Positions 8,392-17,734 of a stretch of 64,000 nucleotides of DNA are shown here, in pieces; position 1 is the first letter of the stretch; every line of letters starts with the position of its first letter. The translations under genes and the position numbers were made by a program. Under the pieces are notes generated by a model. The model made no database searches. It had not been told where the DNA came from and worked only from the letters and a program-made list of their open reading frames with translations. The DNA is from Nocardia huaxiensis (GTDB lineage Bacteria; Actinomycetota; Actinomycetes; Mycobacteriales; Mycobacteriaceae): NCBI RefSeq assembly GCF_013744875.1, contig NZ_CP059399.1:6448001-6512000 (forward strand), given 5' to 3'.

Positions 8392-9738
8392 TCAGGCCGC
8401 CTGGCCGGTGATGCGCGCCGCCGCGGCGGTGCCGGAGGCGGCGCAGGCCGGGACGCCGACGCCGTTCAGGTAGGCGCCGGCTACGGCCAGGCCGTCGAGA
8501 TCGGCCAGGGCGGAATGGAGTTCGGCGATGCGGGCGGTGTGGCCGGGGGCGTATTGCGGGAGGCCGCCGGGCCAGCGTTGCACGACCGCCTGCAGGGGGC
8601 GGATTTCCACGCCGGTGACGGTGGTCAGGTCCGCCACGGCCGCGTCGATGAGTTCCGCGTCCGTCCACGAGAGCGGGGCGCTGTCGCCGAAGCGGCCGAA
8701 GGAGGCGCGGGCCAGGGCGACATCGCGGGCTGCCAGGTGAGGCCATTTGCGGCTGGACAGGGTGAAAGCCTTGGCGCGCAAGGGTTCTCCGGTGGCCACC
8801 AGGATGCCGGAGTTGTCGGGTAGTGCGGTCTCCGGGGGGAGGGCCAGCGCGACCACGACCGAGGAGGCCAATTCGATGCCGCCGGCGAGGTCCGCGGCCT
8901 GCGGAGCCACATCGCGCAGCAGTTCCGCGGTGACCGGGGCCGGGGTTGCCAGGATCACGGCGTCGAAGTCGCCCGCCGGGTCCAACTGCCACCCTCGGGC
9001 GGTGCGCGTGAGTCGTGTTGCCGGGGTGTGGGTTTCGATCTTCACGTCGGCGGCCCGGCGCAGGGCGTCGAGCAGGACACCGTAGCCGTCCCGGATTCCG
9101 CCGAATACGGGCGTGCTGGAGGCGGGCGGAAGGGCTTGCGCGACAGCCTGAGTCAGGCTCGCCGCCCCGGCGTCGAGTGCGGCCGCCAGTGTGGGCAGCG
9201 CCGCCCGCACCCCGATCGAATCCGCCAGTCCCGCATACACACCCCCCAGCAGGGGATCCACACTGCGCCGAACCACCTGCTCCCCGAACCGATCCGAGAC
9301 GAGCGCCCCCACCGATATGTCCTGCCCGGCCTCCCACCGCAGCGGCCGATCCGCCTCCCCGGCGATCTTCGCCAGCGTCTGCGCATCGACGAGCCCGGCC
9401 ACCGACTCCGCCGCGGCCGGAATCCCCATCAGCGTCCGCTCGGGCAGCCCATGCCCCCTCCCCTCCGACCACACCAGTGGCCGCTTCCCCGCCGGAAACA
9501 CCAGTTGATCCGCAATCCCCAACTCCCCCATCAACTCCGGAATCTCCGGCCGCCGACCCACGAACGCCTCGGCCCCCAAATCCACCGGATCCCCCGCGAT
9601 CTCCACGGTCCGCAGAATCCCCCCGACTCGCCCCCGCCGCTCGAGCACCACCACTTCGGCGCTGTCCCCCAACGCCTTCCGCACCCGATACGCGGCAACC
9701 AGCCCACTGATCCCGCCACCGACCACCGCGACCCGCAT
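8392..9738 (-). CDS. cgoX: Coproporphyrinogen III oxidase CgoX (HemG/HemY type)
   Basis: 448 residues. The FAD-binding Rossmann start VAVVGGGISGLVAAYRV is at the N-terminus and VVVLERRGRVGGILRT binds the adenosine ribose. GADDF-like C-terminal closure is replaced by LAVAGAYLNGVGVPAC, the second FAD contact typical of this group. In organisms that carry HemQ the enzyme removes six electrons from coproporphyrinogen III to give coproporphyrin III. The start ATG at 9738 follows GAGGAG at 6 bases; an upstream extension has no site. Together with hemE and hemQ nearby it supports the coproporphyrin route. The ferrochelatase step is not in this window. Confidence 0.92.
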   Translation of the reverse strand: MRVAVVGGGISGLVAAYRVRKALGDSAEVVVLERRGRVGGILRTVEIAGDPVDLGAEAFVGRRPEIPELMGELGIADQLVFPAGKRPLVWSEGRGHGLPERTLMGIPAAAESVAGLVDAQTLAKIAGEADRPLRWEAGQDISVGALVSDRFGEQVVRRSVDPLLGGVYAGLADSIGVRAALPTLAAALDAGAASLTQAVAQALPPASSTPVFGGIRDGYGVLLDALRRAADVKIETHTPATRLTRTARGWQLDPAGDFDAVILATPAPVTAELLRDVAPQAADLAGGIELASSVVVALALPPETALPDNSGILVATGEPLRAKAFTLSSRKWPHLAARDVALARASFGRFGDSAPLSWTDAELIDAAVADLTTVTGVEIRPLQAVVQRWPGGLPQYAPGHTARIAELHSALADLDGLAVAGAYLNGVGVPACAASGTAAAARITGQAA

Positions 9739-9976
9739 CGACAACTCCTCAGTCACCGTCCGAGCACCGCGCCCGCGCTCCCCCACACCCGAGCCCAGCA
9801 CCGCGACCCGCACCTCGCCGTCGAGCCGCCCTACCCCGCAACCTACTCCCGCCCCCCATGTGACCCACGCCCGCCTCACCCGCCGAGGGAGCTGTGGTGG
9901 CGGCGAACCCGACGAATACCCGCCACCACAGCTCCCTCACCGCAGGGCTCCGGCGCGGGGCATCGGTGTGGCGGGG
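9739..9976. repeat. Intergenic 19-bp perfect inverted repeat (9885-9938)
   Basis: The two arms, 9885-9903 and 9920-9938, are exact reverse complements of 19 bp around a 16-nt loop. The stem lies 38 bp past the stop of the leftward gene at 9977, so it may end that transcript, but it has no T-run and is stronger than needed. The rest of the gap (9739-9884) is C-rich, with no coding signal apart from the cgoX leader. Confidence 0.6.
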
Positions 9977-10972
9977 TCATCGGTGGGCGTCGAGCTGGGT
10001 TCTCAGGTCGACGGCGGCGTGGAGAACCGCTGCCCACTCGGCTGCGGTCGGGTCTTCCGGGTGGTGTTCGGTGACCCAGGGGTTGATCTGGATGCTGCCG
10101 CCCCGGGATTCGTCGGCGTGGGTGTGCATGAGGTCGAGCATGCGGGGGACGGGGTTGTCGCCGAGGCGGCGTTGGAGGTGGGCGATCAGGTCGTCCAGGA
10201 CAGCGGTGCGGGGCGGTTGCGGCGGGATGGTGACCGCTCCGCCGCACCGGGCGAGGTGATTGCCGTAGCGGTCCTCCCAGAATTCCACGCGCCAGTCCGG
10301 CCACAGTGTGGGCAGGGCGGGTACGAGCCCGCTGCTGTTGTCGCGCAACCAGACTCCTGCCGTGCGCGCCGGAATATCCACGTGCAGACCACTGCACGGG
10401 AGTCCGGTCAGAGCCAGGCGTGGTGTCCCGCCGGGCGGGAGGTGGTCGAGCAGCGCGGGGCCCTGCCAGGCGGTGTGCAGGAAATAGGGCAGCGGAAAGA
10501 CAGTGAGGACGTGCGTGGTTCGGACCGTGAGCAGGTGCGCGTCGTCCAGGTCCGCGGTGAGCTGGGCAGGGAGTGCCCGTTCGTCGTCGTCCGGCTTGCG
10601 GACCATGTCTCGTTCGAAGCCTGCCGCCGCCGCCAGATCGCCTATGCCGTCGTACGCCCAGCGCACCGTCCACCCGGGCCACATGCTGGGCAGCAGGTCG
10701 GCGAATACCTGTTTCGTCGGCAGTTCGAAGGCCAGGCCGTCGCCGAAATAGGTCAGCGTGCGGGTGGTGTGGTCGATGACCGCGCCGCCCTCGCACCACA
10801 CGTCGTCGAGCCACTCGGTGCGAATGTCGCAGGGACGCTGGACCATCGCGAAACGGGTCGCGGCGGCGGGCCCGGCGACCACCACGGAGTAGACCGTATT
10901 GGCCGCCCAGTGCGAGTAGAACAGCCGGGGGCCGCTCTCGTCGATCAGCACGAAATTCGCGCGATGTCCCAT
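9977..10972 (-). CDS. Conserved hypothetical protein in the haem gene cluster
   Basis: 331 residues. ATG at 10972; a longer in-frame reading runs antisense through hemE and is rejected. The protein is rich in Trp and acidic residues. It seems to consist of two similar halves: MWPGWTVRWAYDGIGDLAAAAG (residues about 95-116) and LWPDWRVEFWEDRYGNHLARCG (about 215-240) share a W-P-x-W-x-V pattern, which suggests an internal duplication. No signal peptide or membrane segment. Similar unnamed proteins occur in actinomycetes, but I do not know a function. It lies between hemE and cgoX on the same strand, 44 bp after hemE. Confidence 0.7.
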   Translation of the reverse strand: MGHRANFVLIDESGPRLFYSHWAANTVYSVVVAGPAAATRFAMVQRPCDIRTEWLDDVWCEGGAVIDHTTRTLTYFGDGLAFELPTKQVFADLLPSMWPGWTVRWAYDGIGDLAAAAGFERDMVRKPDDDERALPAQLTADLDDAHLLTVRTTHVLTVFPLPYFLHTAWQGPALLDHLPPGGTPRLALTGLPCSGLHVDIPARTAGVWLRDNSSGLVPALPTLWPDWRVEFWEDRYGNHLARCGGAVTIPPQPPRTAVLDDLIAHLQRRLGDNPVPRMLDLMHTHADESRGGSIQINPWVTEHHPEDPTAAEWAAVLHAAVDLRTQLDAHR

Positions 10973-11016
10973 GCGGGCGACGCTACCGAAAGGTGGCGGG
11001 TGCGCCCGGGATTCGG

Positions 11017-12084
11017 TTACAGCGGCGTCGGGAGGCTGTGGATGAGGGCGACGGTTTCGGTGATGACGGTCGGGTCGGTGTTGGGGAGGACGCCGTGGCC
11101 GAGGTTGAAGATGTGGCCCTTGGCGCCCAAGGTGATTGCTTCGTCGGCTTCGTGGGCGATGCGGCGGACCTCGGAGTCGATGGCCTTGGGGCCGGCGAAG
11201 AGGACCGCGGGATCGAGGTTGCCCTGCAAGGCTTTTCCGGGGCCCACTCGGCGGATGGCATCGTTGAGGGGGATGCGCCAGTCGACGCCCACGACGTCGG
11301 CGCCCGCTTCGCCCATGGCGCCCAGCAGTTCTCCGGTGCCGACGCCGAAGTGGATGCGGGGGATGCCGGCGGAGGCCACTTCGGCGAAGACGCGCTGAGA
11401 GTGAGGGAAGACGAATTCGCGGTACTGGGCCAGGGTCAGCGCGCCGGCCCAGGAGTCGAAGAGTTGCAAGGCGTCCACGCCCGCGTCGATCTGGGCGCGC
11501 AGGAATTCGATGGTGATGTCGGTGAGGACGCCGAGCAGCTGATGCCAGGTGTCCGGGTCGGCGAGCATCATCGCCTTGGTGCGTTCGTGGTTCTTGCTGG
11601 GGCCGCCCTCGACCAGGTACGAGGCCAGGGTGAAGGGGGCGCCGGCGAAACCGATGAGCGGGACGTTGCCGAGTTCCTTCAGCAGCAGGCCGATACCGGC
11701 TGTGACGGCACCCACTTCCTCCGCGCGCAGACGCGGCAGGGCGCGCACGTCGTCGGCGGTGCGGACCGGATCGGCAACGACGGGACCGACTCCCGCGACG
11801 ATGTCGAGGTCGATGCCCGCGGCCTTGAGCGGAACCACGATGTCGGAGAACAGGATTGCCGCGTCCACATCGTGGCGGCGGATCGGCTGCATGGTGATCT
11901 CGCACACCAGCTCCGGATCGAAACAGGACTCCAGCATGCCGACTCCCTTGCGCACCTCGCGGTACTCGGGCAGGGAACGGCCGGCCTGGCGCATGAACCA
12001 CACCGGCCGTCGATGCGGCACGCCACCGGTGGCGGCGGCGAGGAGTGGGGCATCGGTCAGCTGGCGGCGGGTGTGAGTGCTCAT
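11017..12084 (-). CDS. hemE: Uroporphyrinogen III decarboxylase
   Basis: About 355 residues. HemE removes the four acetate carboxyls of uroporphyrinogen III to give coproporphyrinogen III, the substrate of Cgo[17 protein letters not shown] near residue 28 is the family signature with the substrate-binding Arg; [10 protein letters not shown] holds the essential Asp; [12 protein letters not shown] and [10 protein letters not shown] are further conserved blocks. GTG at 12087 immediately precedes ATG at 12084, so the start is uncertain by one codon. It diverges from the DUF3000 gene with 74 bp between them. Confidence 0.95.
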   Translation of the reverse strand: MSTHTRRQLTDAPLLAAATGGVPHRRPVWFMRQAGRSLPEYREVRKGVGMLESCFDPELVCEITMQPIRRHDVDAAILFSDIVVPLKAAGIDLDIVAGVGPVVADPVRTADDVRALPRLRAEEVGAVTAGIGLLLKELGNVPLIGFAGAPFTLASYLVEGGPSKNHERTKAMMLADPDTWHQLLGVLTDITIEFLRAQIDAGVDALQLFDSWAGALTLAQYREFVFPHSQRVFAEVASAGIPRIHFGVGTGELLGAMGEAGADVVGVDWRIPLNDAIRRVGPGKALQGNLDPAVLFAGPKAIDSEVRRIAHEADEAITLGAKGHIFNLGHGVLPNTDPTVITETVALIHSLPTPL

Positions 12085-12158
12085 CACGAGCCATCGTAAA
12101 GGCCCCCGGCGGCGCGCCTCTCACTACACCGCCGCCCGGCGGTCTACCGTTGCCTTCC

Positions 12159-12788
12159 GTGACACCGCTCGACTTCCGCGACGGCGCCGCACCGACCCCG
12201 GAGCCAGAAGAACCCGCAAGGTTCCGCGCCGCGGTCGATGCGATGAGTACCGCAACCGTGCATCCTCGAATCGAGCTCGCACCTATCCGCCCGCCGCAGC
12301 GCCTCGCCCCCTACTCGTACGCGTTGGGGGCCGAAGTCACGCGCCCCGACACCAATGTGGTGCCCGTCGACTCCGACGGTGACGCGTTCGGACGCCTCAT
12401 CCTGTTGCACGACCCGAACGGGCAGGAAGCCTGGCACGGCGTGTTCCGGTTGGTCGCCTACATCCAGGCCGACATCGACTCCGCGCTCGCCGCCGACCCG
12501 CTGCTGCCGGAGGTGGCGTGGAGCTGGCTGGTGGACGCGCTCGAATCGCGCACCGGATTCACCGCGCTCGGCGGCACGGTCACCTCCACCAGTTCGGTGC
12601 GCTACGGCGATATCGCCGGGCCGCCGCGCGCACACCAACTCGAACTGCGCGCCTCCTGGACGGTCGGCGACACGAACATGCGCCCGCATGTGGAGGCGTT
12701 CGCCGAAGTGCTCGCGTACGCGGCCGGATTGCCGCCCGCCGGGGTGACCCGGCTGGATGTGCGGCGCGGCGACCAAGGCGAGGACTAG
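12159..12788 (+). CDS. DUF3000-family protein
   Basis: 209 residues, GTG start at 12159 giving MTPLDFRDGA. DUF3000 proteins are restricted to actinobacteria and have no established activity. The conserved part runs from FRAAVDAM to VRPHVEAFAEVLAYAAGLPP-like helices near the C-terminus. It occupies the position of Rv2680 between hemE/echA15 and the RNase D-like gene. Soluble, with no membrane segments. The spacing of 142 bp to the next gene still allows one operon. Confidence 0.8.
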   Translation: MTPLDFRDGAAPTPEPEEPARFRAAVDAMSTATVHPRIELAPIRPPQRLAPYSYALGAEVTRPDTNVVPVDSDGDAFGRLILLHDPNGQEAWHGVFRLVAYIQADIDSALAADPLLPEVAWSWLVDALESRTGFTALGGTVTSTSSVRYGDIAGPPRAHQLELRASWTVGDTNMRPHVEAFAEVLAYAAGLPPAGVTRLDVRRGDQGED

Positions 12789-12930
12789 GCGCCGTCATCG
12801 AGAACATCTGTACCGCAACGAAATCGACGGCGGGAACGTACGATTCCGAACAGCGCGCCGCAGCAGCCCGGACCAGCGATTCCGCACGGGACGCGGGCAC
12901 GCCGCCGCACTACCCGTAAAGTTCAAGACC

Positions 12931-14187
12931 ATGTCCGTACCAGAAGAACCCGAAGCCACTGCCGCGGTACCGTTGCTCGCGCCAGTAGAGGGTGTCCCGC
13001 CGGTATTGGACACTGCTGCCGAAGTCGAGGACGCCGCACGCAAACTCGCCGCCGGCACCGGCCCCCTGGCCGTCGACGCCGAACGCGCCTCGGGCTTCCG
13101 CTACTCCAATCGCGCCTACCTGATCCAATTGCGGCGCGCGGGCGCGGGCAGCTTCCTCATCGATCCGATTCCGGTGGACGGCGCGCTGGCTCCGCTCGCG
13201 GAGACCATCAACTCGCTGGAGTGGGTGCTGCACTCCGCCGATCAGGATCTGCCCGGACTGGCCGAACTCGGGCTGTACCCGGCACGGCTGTTCGATACCG
13301 AACTGGGCGGCCGGCTGGCCGGATACGAGCGGGTCGGACTGGCCGCCATGGTGGAGCGACTGCTCGGACGCGAACTGCGCAAGGGCCACGGCGCGGCCGA
13401 CTGGTCCACCAGGCCGCTGCCCGACGACTGGCTGAACTATGCCGCCCTCGATGTGGAACTGTTGCTCGAACTGCGCGACGCCGTCGCCGCCGAACTCGAG
13501 GAGCAGGGCAAAACCGCATGGGCGGCACAGGAATTCGAGCACGTCCGGATCACCGAACCGGCCGGGCCGAAGGCCGATCGGTGGCGGCGCACCTCCGGCA
13601 TCCACACGCTGCGGCGCACCCGGCAGCTGGCCATCGTGCGCGAACTGTGGCAGACCCGCGACCGGCTGGCCCGGCTGCGCGATGTCGCGCCCGCCCGCAT
13701 CCTCCCGGATTCGGCCATCGTCGCGGCCGCCACCAGCGAACCCAAGACCGTCGCGCAACTGCGCGCGCTGCCGGTGTTCGGCGGGCCGCGCCAGCGCCGC
13801 TACTCCCGCGAATGGCTGGGTGCGGTGGAACGCGCCCGCGCCCTGCCCGACAGCGAACTGCCGCCGCTGACGCAGCCCTTCGACGGCCCGCCGCCGGTGA
13901 ACCGCTGGGAGCGCCGTGACCCGGCCGCCGCCGCCCGCCTGCAGAAGGCCCGCGCGGCCATGACCGACCTGTCCACCGAGGTCGCCATCCCGGTCGAGAA
14001 CCTGCTCACCCCCGACCTGCTGCGCCGCATGTGCTGGGACGGGCTGCCGCGCACGGTCACCAATGGCGACGCCCCGGCCATGATCGAGGAATTCCTCGTC
14101 AATGGCGGTGCGCGGCAATGGCAACGCGAACTGGCCGTCCCCCGGCTGGCCGCGGCCCTCTACCCCACCGCGGGCCACCCGGCCTGA
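12931..14187 (+). CDS. RNase D-like 3'-5' exonuclease with HRDC domain
   Basis: 418 residues. The DEDD exonuclease motifs are present: LAVDAERASG (D and E of ExoI), VLHSADQDLPGL (ExoII) and NYAALDVELLLELRD (ExoIII, YxxxD). These should coordinate two metal ions for 3' trimming of structured RNA. An HRDC-type helical domain follows at about 215-300 (REIWQTRD-like stretch with ARILPDSAI), and a second helical part ends the protein. This is the layout of RNase D and of Rv2681. ATG at 12931 is the first start consistent with the family N-terminus. Confidence 0.88.
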   Translation: MSVPEEPEATAAVPLLAPVEGVPPVLDTAAEVEDAARKLAAGTGPLAVDAERASGFRYSNRAYLIQLRRAGAGSFLIDPIPVDGALAPLAETINSLEWVLHSADQDLPGLAELGLYPARLFDTELGGRLAGYERVGLAAMVERLLGRELRKGHGAADWSTRPLPDDWLNYAALDVELLLELRDAVAAELEEQGKTAWAAQEFEHVRITEPAGPKADRWRRTSGIHTLRRTRQLAIVRELWQTRDRLARLRDVAPARILPDSAIVAAATSEPKTVAQLRALPVFGGPRQRRYSREWLGAVERARALPDSELPPLTQPFDGPPPVNRWERRDPAAAARLQKARAAMTDLSTEVAIPVENLLTPDLLRRMCWDGLPRTVTNGDAPAMIEEFLVNGGARQWQRELAVPRLAAALYPTAGHPA

Positions 14188-14191
14188 GGCA

Positions 14192-14593
14192 TCATGCGGC
14201 GGCGGCCACCCGGCCGCTGGTCCGCCGCCGGTAGTAGAGCACGAGCATGCGGATCCCGGTGCCCAGCAGAATGGCCAGCGGGATCAACGGCAGGTACGAC
14301 ACCCACACCAGCGGATCCGGCAGGGCCAGGGCGACGAAGGTCGCGAGGATGAGCACGGTCAGGGCGATTCCGGACCAGCGATGCACCCGCCGGACTCCGG
14401 TCACCGCCGTGCCCCGCGACCGCCACATCACGAAGAGCCCGGAAAACAACAGCAATGCCAGCGGCGGCAGGAAAACGTAGGCCAGCCACGCCGGCCCCTG
14501 CACGGCCGTACCCACGATCGTCACCACCAGGCCGACGATGAAAACCATGGCCAGCCAGCGGTGCCACTGCCTCACCCGAGCATCCCAGTTCAT
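14192..14593 (-). CDS. Four-helix membrane protein with paired HRW motifs
   Basis: 133 residues; ATG at 14593 after GGAGG at 5-6 bases. Four hydrophobic segments at about 11-30, 35-53, 72-90 and 95-118. RQWHRWLAM precedes helix 1 and RRVHRWSGI precedes helix 3, so the protein looks like a duplicated two-helix unit with a His at the membrane edge, reminiscent of PepSY-associated or b-type cytochrome modules. I cannot confirm haem binding. It converges on the RNase D gene with 4 bp between stops. Confidence 0.65.
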   Translation of the reverse strand: MNWDARVRQWHRWLAMVFIVGLVVTIVGTAVQGPAWLAYVFLPPLALLLFSGLFVMWRSRGTAVTGVRRVHRWSGIALTVLILATFVALALPDPLVWVSYLPLIPLAILLGTGIRMLVLYYRRRTSGRVAAAA

Positions 14594-14708
14594 AGCGTCC
14601 TCCTGCGTATGCGAGCCGTTCCTTTCCGGCACTCCACCGGTCGGACCTCGATACGACAGACGCTAGTTACGTCCCAGCGATCAGCGCTTCTCGATTCCTG
14701 ATCAGTCT

Positions 14709-15548
14709 CTACCGATCGCCGTGGATGCGGGCGTCATACGCGGCGCGGGCCGTGCGGTCGACCTCGAGGAAGATCGAGTCGACGCCGACGCGGTGGTAGA
14801 TGGCGCGCTTGAGCCGCTCGGGATAAAAGGCCCCCAGGCGGACGGCCACCGCGAGGGCGCGGGGCACGGTGAGCTGCGGGCGGGGGCGCGCGATCATGTC
14901 GAGCACGCCGGAAGCCACCTCACTCGGGTCCAGGCTGCGCTGACCCTTGGGAGTGGTTGTACCGGAGGTCAATTCGGTGCTGGTGAAGGACGGCAGCACC
15001 GCCCCCACCTGAATACCGCGGTCGCGCACCTCCATTCGGGTGGCCTCGGTGAACGCCACCACGCCGGCCTTGCTCGCGTTGTAGAGCGCCAGCCCGGGAG
15101 CCGGGGTGACGCCCGCGATCGAGGCGATATTGATGATCTGGCCGCGACCGCGCGGAAGCATCCGGCGCAGCGCGAGTTTCGTGCCGAGCATGACGCCGTG
15201 CAGGTTCACGTCGACGCAGCGAACGGCCTCCGCGTCGCCGACCTCGTCGACCGGGCCCAGCGGCATGATGCCCGCATTGTTGATCAGCACATCTATGGGA
15301 CCGCAGGCGGATTCGACACCGTCGAGAAAGGCGTCGAAGGAACCGCGCTCGGTGACGTTCAGCGGCAGCGCCGGCACGTCCAGATCGATCCCGGCCTTTT
15401 CCGCTGCGACAGTGTCGATATCACCGATCACCACCTGCGCGCCCGCCTGCCGGGCCGCCCGCGCGGTGGCGAACCCGATCCCCCGGGCCGCGCCCGTGAT
15501 CGCAACCACCTTGCCCGACACCAGCTCTCGCCGCTTCGCCGCATTCAT
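14709..15548 (-). CDS. SDR-family NAD(P)-dependent oxidoreductase
   Basis: 279 residues, classical short-chain dehydrogenase. TGAARGIG (near 17-24) binds the dinucleotide, IGDID after beta-2 with Asp suggests NAD(H) preference, NNAG is present, and the active site is Ser in NIASIAG with YNASK. A C-terminal extension of about 40 residues (RLGAFYPERLKRAIYHRVGV) is typical of actinobacterial SDRs of lipid metabolism. ATG at 15548 follows GGAGG at 6 bases. The substrate is not identifiable. It lies directly downstream of the MerR gene on the same strand, which could regulate it. Confidence 0.85.
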   Translation of the reverse strand: MNAAKRRELVSGKVVAITGAARGIGFATARAARQAGAQVVIGDIDTVAAEKAGIDLDVPALPLNVTERGSFDAFLDGVESACGPIDVLINNAGIMPLGPVDEVGDAEAVRCVDVNLHGVMLGTKLALRRMLPRGRGQIINIASIAGVTPAPGLALYNASKAGVVAFTEATRMEVRDRGIQVGAVLPSFTSTELTSGTTTPKGQRSLDPSEVASGVLDMIARPRPQLTVPRALAVAVRLGAFYPERLKRAIYHRVGVDSIFLEVDRTARAAYDARIHGDR

Positions 15549-15622
15549 CGAAACCTCCGCTCGGCGTGCCCGCGTTTCGACCATCCCACGAATGGCCCTT
15601 CGCGGGTATGGCTTTCGCGCGA

Positions 15623-16348
15623 TCACCCGAGCAGAGCGTTGATTTCGGCAGCGGCCGTGAGCAGTGCGCGGGAGCGGGTTTCGATGGTCGCGGCCCGGAC
15701 ATCCAGGCCGTTCAGGACATCGTTCCAGGCGCGGGCGCCACGCAGTTGGGGCATGAGGCTCCGCAGCGGCTCGATGCGGTAGCCGGCGAGGCGCAGCTGG
15801 TGCACGAGGCGGGCATCCCGGACATCGCCGGGGGCGTAGCTGCGGGGCGCGCGGGTGGAGGTGCGGTGCGGGTTGACCAATCCCATTGCCTCCCAATGCC
15901 GGAGCGTCGAAGCGCGGATACCGAGGGCGGCGGCCAGTTCCGAGATGCTCATGGCGTCCGAGGAGCGGACGTCCTCGAGGGGTTCACCGACGATGGACGT
16001 GACCGCTGACTGCGCCAGCGCGAGATCGCGGCGCTCACGGTCGAGGTCGGCGTGCGCCGCATCCAGCAGGGTGAGCAGGGTCGAGACGGGCTCGGCGTGC
16101 ACCGCGCGCATGATGGTCTTGGCCGCTACCGGGCCGACGGCCACCGCCAGTGCACGGTACGCCCGCGCCGAGCGGACATGGGCGTCGCCGTAGACGCGGT
16201 AGCCCGCGGCCGTGCGGGTCGCGGCCGGCAGCACGCCGGCGGCTTCCAATGTGCGGATCTGCTGCACCGAGTACCCGGCACGCTCCGCCACCTGCGCGGT
16301 CCGCAAACCCGGCGAGTTGCGACTTTCGGCGCTCCGACCTGGTGTCAT
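15623..16348 (-). CDS. MerR-type regulator with two HTH domains in tandem
   Basis: 241 residues. The first MerR helix-turn-helix (about 14-80) reads RTAQVAERAGYSVQQIRTLE with AAGYRVYGD; a second one (about 132-200) reads SISELAAALGIRASTLRHWE with APRSYAPGD. Each is the characteristic winged-helix with the R-x-Y wing. A helical linker of about 45 residues joins them, so one chain could mimic the usual MerR dimer or bind two sites. No Cys cluster, so it is not a metal sensor of the MerR/CueR type. It diverges from the DUF6194 gene with 43 bp between starts, where its operator probably lies. Confidence 0.85.
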   Translation of the reverse strand: MTPGRSAESRNSPGLRTAQVAERAGYSVQQIRTLEAAGVLPAATRTAAGYRVYGDAHVRSARAYRALAVAVGPVAAKTIMRAVHAEPVSTLLTLLDAAHADLDRERRDLALAQSAVTSIVGEPLEDVRSSDAMSISELAAALGIRASTLRHWEAMGLVNPHRTSTRAPRSYAPGDVRDARLVHQLRLAGYRIEPLRSLMPQLRGARAWNDVLNGLDVRAATIETRSRALLTAAAEINALLG

Positions 16349-16391
16349 CGGGTCGAAGCCTACACAAGCACTTCAATGTCACGCTGGAACC

Positions 16392-16853
16392 ATGACCGTG
16401 GACGAGATCATCGAGTTCATCAAGGGCCTCGACGGAGTGCTGGCTGTGCAACCCCGGCCCGGCGACGGGACACCCGAGATCGCCTGGGGTGACGCCTTCT
16501 TCTACTACGCCCCTGACGGCGAGATTCCGGCAACGCAGCCCTTCGCGACCATCGTGACCAAGGACTACCCCGACGACGACGCGTCGAGGCTGAACCGGCC
16601 GGGGGCGTTCCGCGTGAATATCCACGCCGGACGCGACGCCTTCATCCGGTGGACCGGGCACAGCCCGCGCGAGCAGGCCACGGGAGATCCGAGCGCCGTC
16701 GATACGGTGATCGCCCATCCCGTCTATCGGAGCGCCGGATGGCTGGCGGTGGTGAATCCCGGTGCCCGCACCGCGGAAGCGGTGCGCGAACTGCTCCGGT
16801 CCGCACACGATCGCGCCCGCGCCCGCGCCACCCGGAAGACCGAATCGGCGTGA
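16392..16853 (+). CDS. DUF6194-family protein
   Basis: 153 residues, ATG at 16392. The core FFYYAPDGEIP, FATIVTKDYPDDDASRLNRP and FRVNIHAGRDAF matches the small actinobacterial DUF6194 family of unknown role; RSAGWLAVVNPG lies near the end. Soluble with a basic C-terminal tail. It diverges from the tandem-HTH MerR gene, a common arrangement for these proteins, so it is the likely regulated target. Confidence 0.75.
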   Translation: MTVDEIIEFIKGLDGVLAVQPRPGDGTPEIAWGDAFFYYAPDGEIPATQPFATIVTKDYPDDDASRLNRPGAFRVNIHAGRDAFIRWTGHSPREQATGDPSAVDTVIAHPVYRSAGWLAVVNPGARTAEAVRELLRSAHDRARARATRKTESA

Positions 16854-16909
16854 GCAGCTTCGGCACCGGGGCCGCCGGTCACCGGCGTCGGTGAGCCGAG
16901 CGCACTCGC

Positions 16910-17713
16910 TCAGTCTTCGAAAACCGGTGGGCGGCGGTCTTTTCGGGCGCGGATGGCCTCGTCGAAATTCTCCGTGGTGAGGCGGACGTAGAGCTGGGCG
17001 GTGCCCTCGTGTTGCATGTGGGATTCGAAGCTGCCCGCCTCGAGGCCGCTCCAGAGCATGCGTTTGGTCAGCTCGGTGCCCACGCGGCTCCAGCGGATGA
17101 TCTGTTCGGCTGTGTCGTAACAGGATTCGAGGAGTTTGTCGGCGGGGACCACGCGGGTGACCAGGCCGATGCGTTCGGCTTCGGTGGCGTCGACGTCGCG
17201 GCCGGTGAGCATGATCTCGTAGGCGCGGGTGGCGCCGATGGCGCGGGGCAGCAGGTAGCTGATGCCGAGTTCCGCCGAGGTGAGGCCGTTGTTGATGCCG
17301 GCGGCGCGGAAATAGGCGTCCTCCGAGGCGATTCGAATGTCGGTGCCGACGGCCAGGCAGAAGCCGCCGCCGATGGCCGCGCCATTGATGGCGGAGATGA
17401 CCGGCTGGTGCATGCGGCGAAGCGTGAGCATGACGTTGTTGAGCAGCTCCATGGAGCGGCGGGCCACGCTGGTTTTGGTGAGGCCCTCGACACCGGGGAC
17501 GCGGCCCGCGTGCTGCAGGTCCGCACCGGAGCAGAAGCCGTGGCCCGCGCCGGTGAGGACGACCACGCGGACCTCGTTGTCGGCGGCCACCGCTTCCAGG
17601 GTTTCGCGCAGCGGGACCATGACGTCGAAGGCCATGGCATTCATGCGCTCCGGGCGATTGAGGGTGACCAGGGCGATCTGGGGGCGTGGCTTCTCGACGA
17701 GCACGAAGGACAT
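16910..17713 (-). CDS. Enoyl-CoA hydratase/isomerase (crotonase family)
   Basis: 267 residues. GHGFCSGADLQ and NGAAIGGGFCLAV form the oxyanion hole; SAELGISYLLPR supplies the catalytic Glu. The enzyme acts on acyl-CoA intermediates of fatty-acid or sterol side-chain breakdown. It is a likely counterpart of EchA15 (Rv2679) by position, although in mycobacteria that gene lies on the other side of DUF3000/RNase D. ATG at 17713. A 14-bp TnnAACnnGTTnnA palindrome sits 22 bp upstream of the start codon and suggests control by a KstR-like TetR repressor. It is separated from upstream dxs by a REP-like hairpin. Confidence 0.88.
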   Translation of the reverse strand: MSFVLVEKPRPQIALVTLNRPERMNAMAFDVMVPLRETLEAVAADNEVRVVVLTGAGHGFCSGADLQHAGRVPGVEGLTKTSVARRSMELLNNVMLTLRRMHQPVISAINGAAIGGGFCLAVGTDIRIASEDAYFRAAGINNGLTSAELGISYLLPRAIGATRAYEIMLTGRDVDATEAERIGLVTRVVPADKLLESCYDTAEQIIRWSRVGTELTKRMLWSGLEAGSFESHMQHEGTAQLYVRLTTENFDEAIRARKDRRPPVFED

Positions 17714-17734
17714 GCGGACTCCTGAACCAGAAAC

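Noticed and set aside
9977..12124. Continuous 715-codon frame antisense through hemE joined to the gene at 9977
   Set aside because: Only the last 331 codons resemble protein; the rest is the shadow of hemE. The start at 10972 is preferred.
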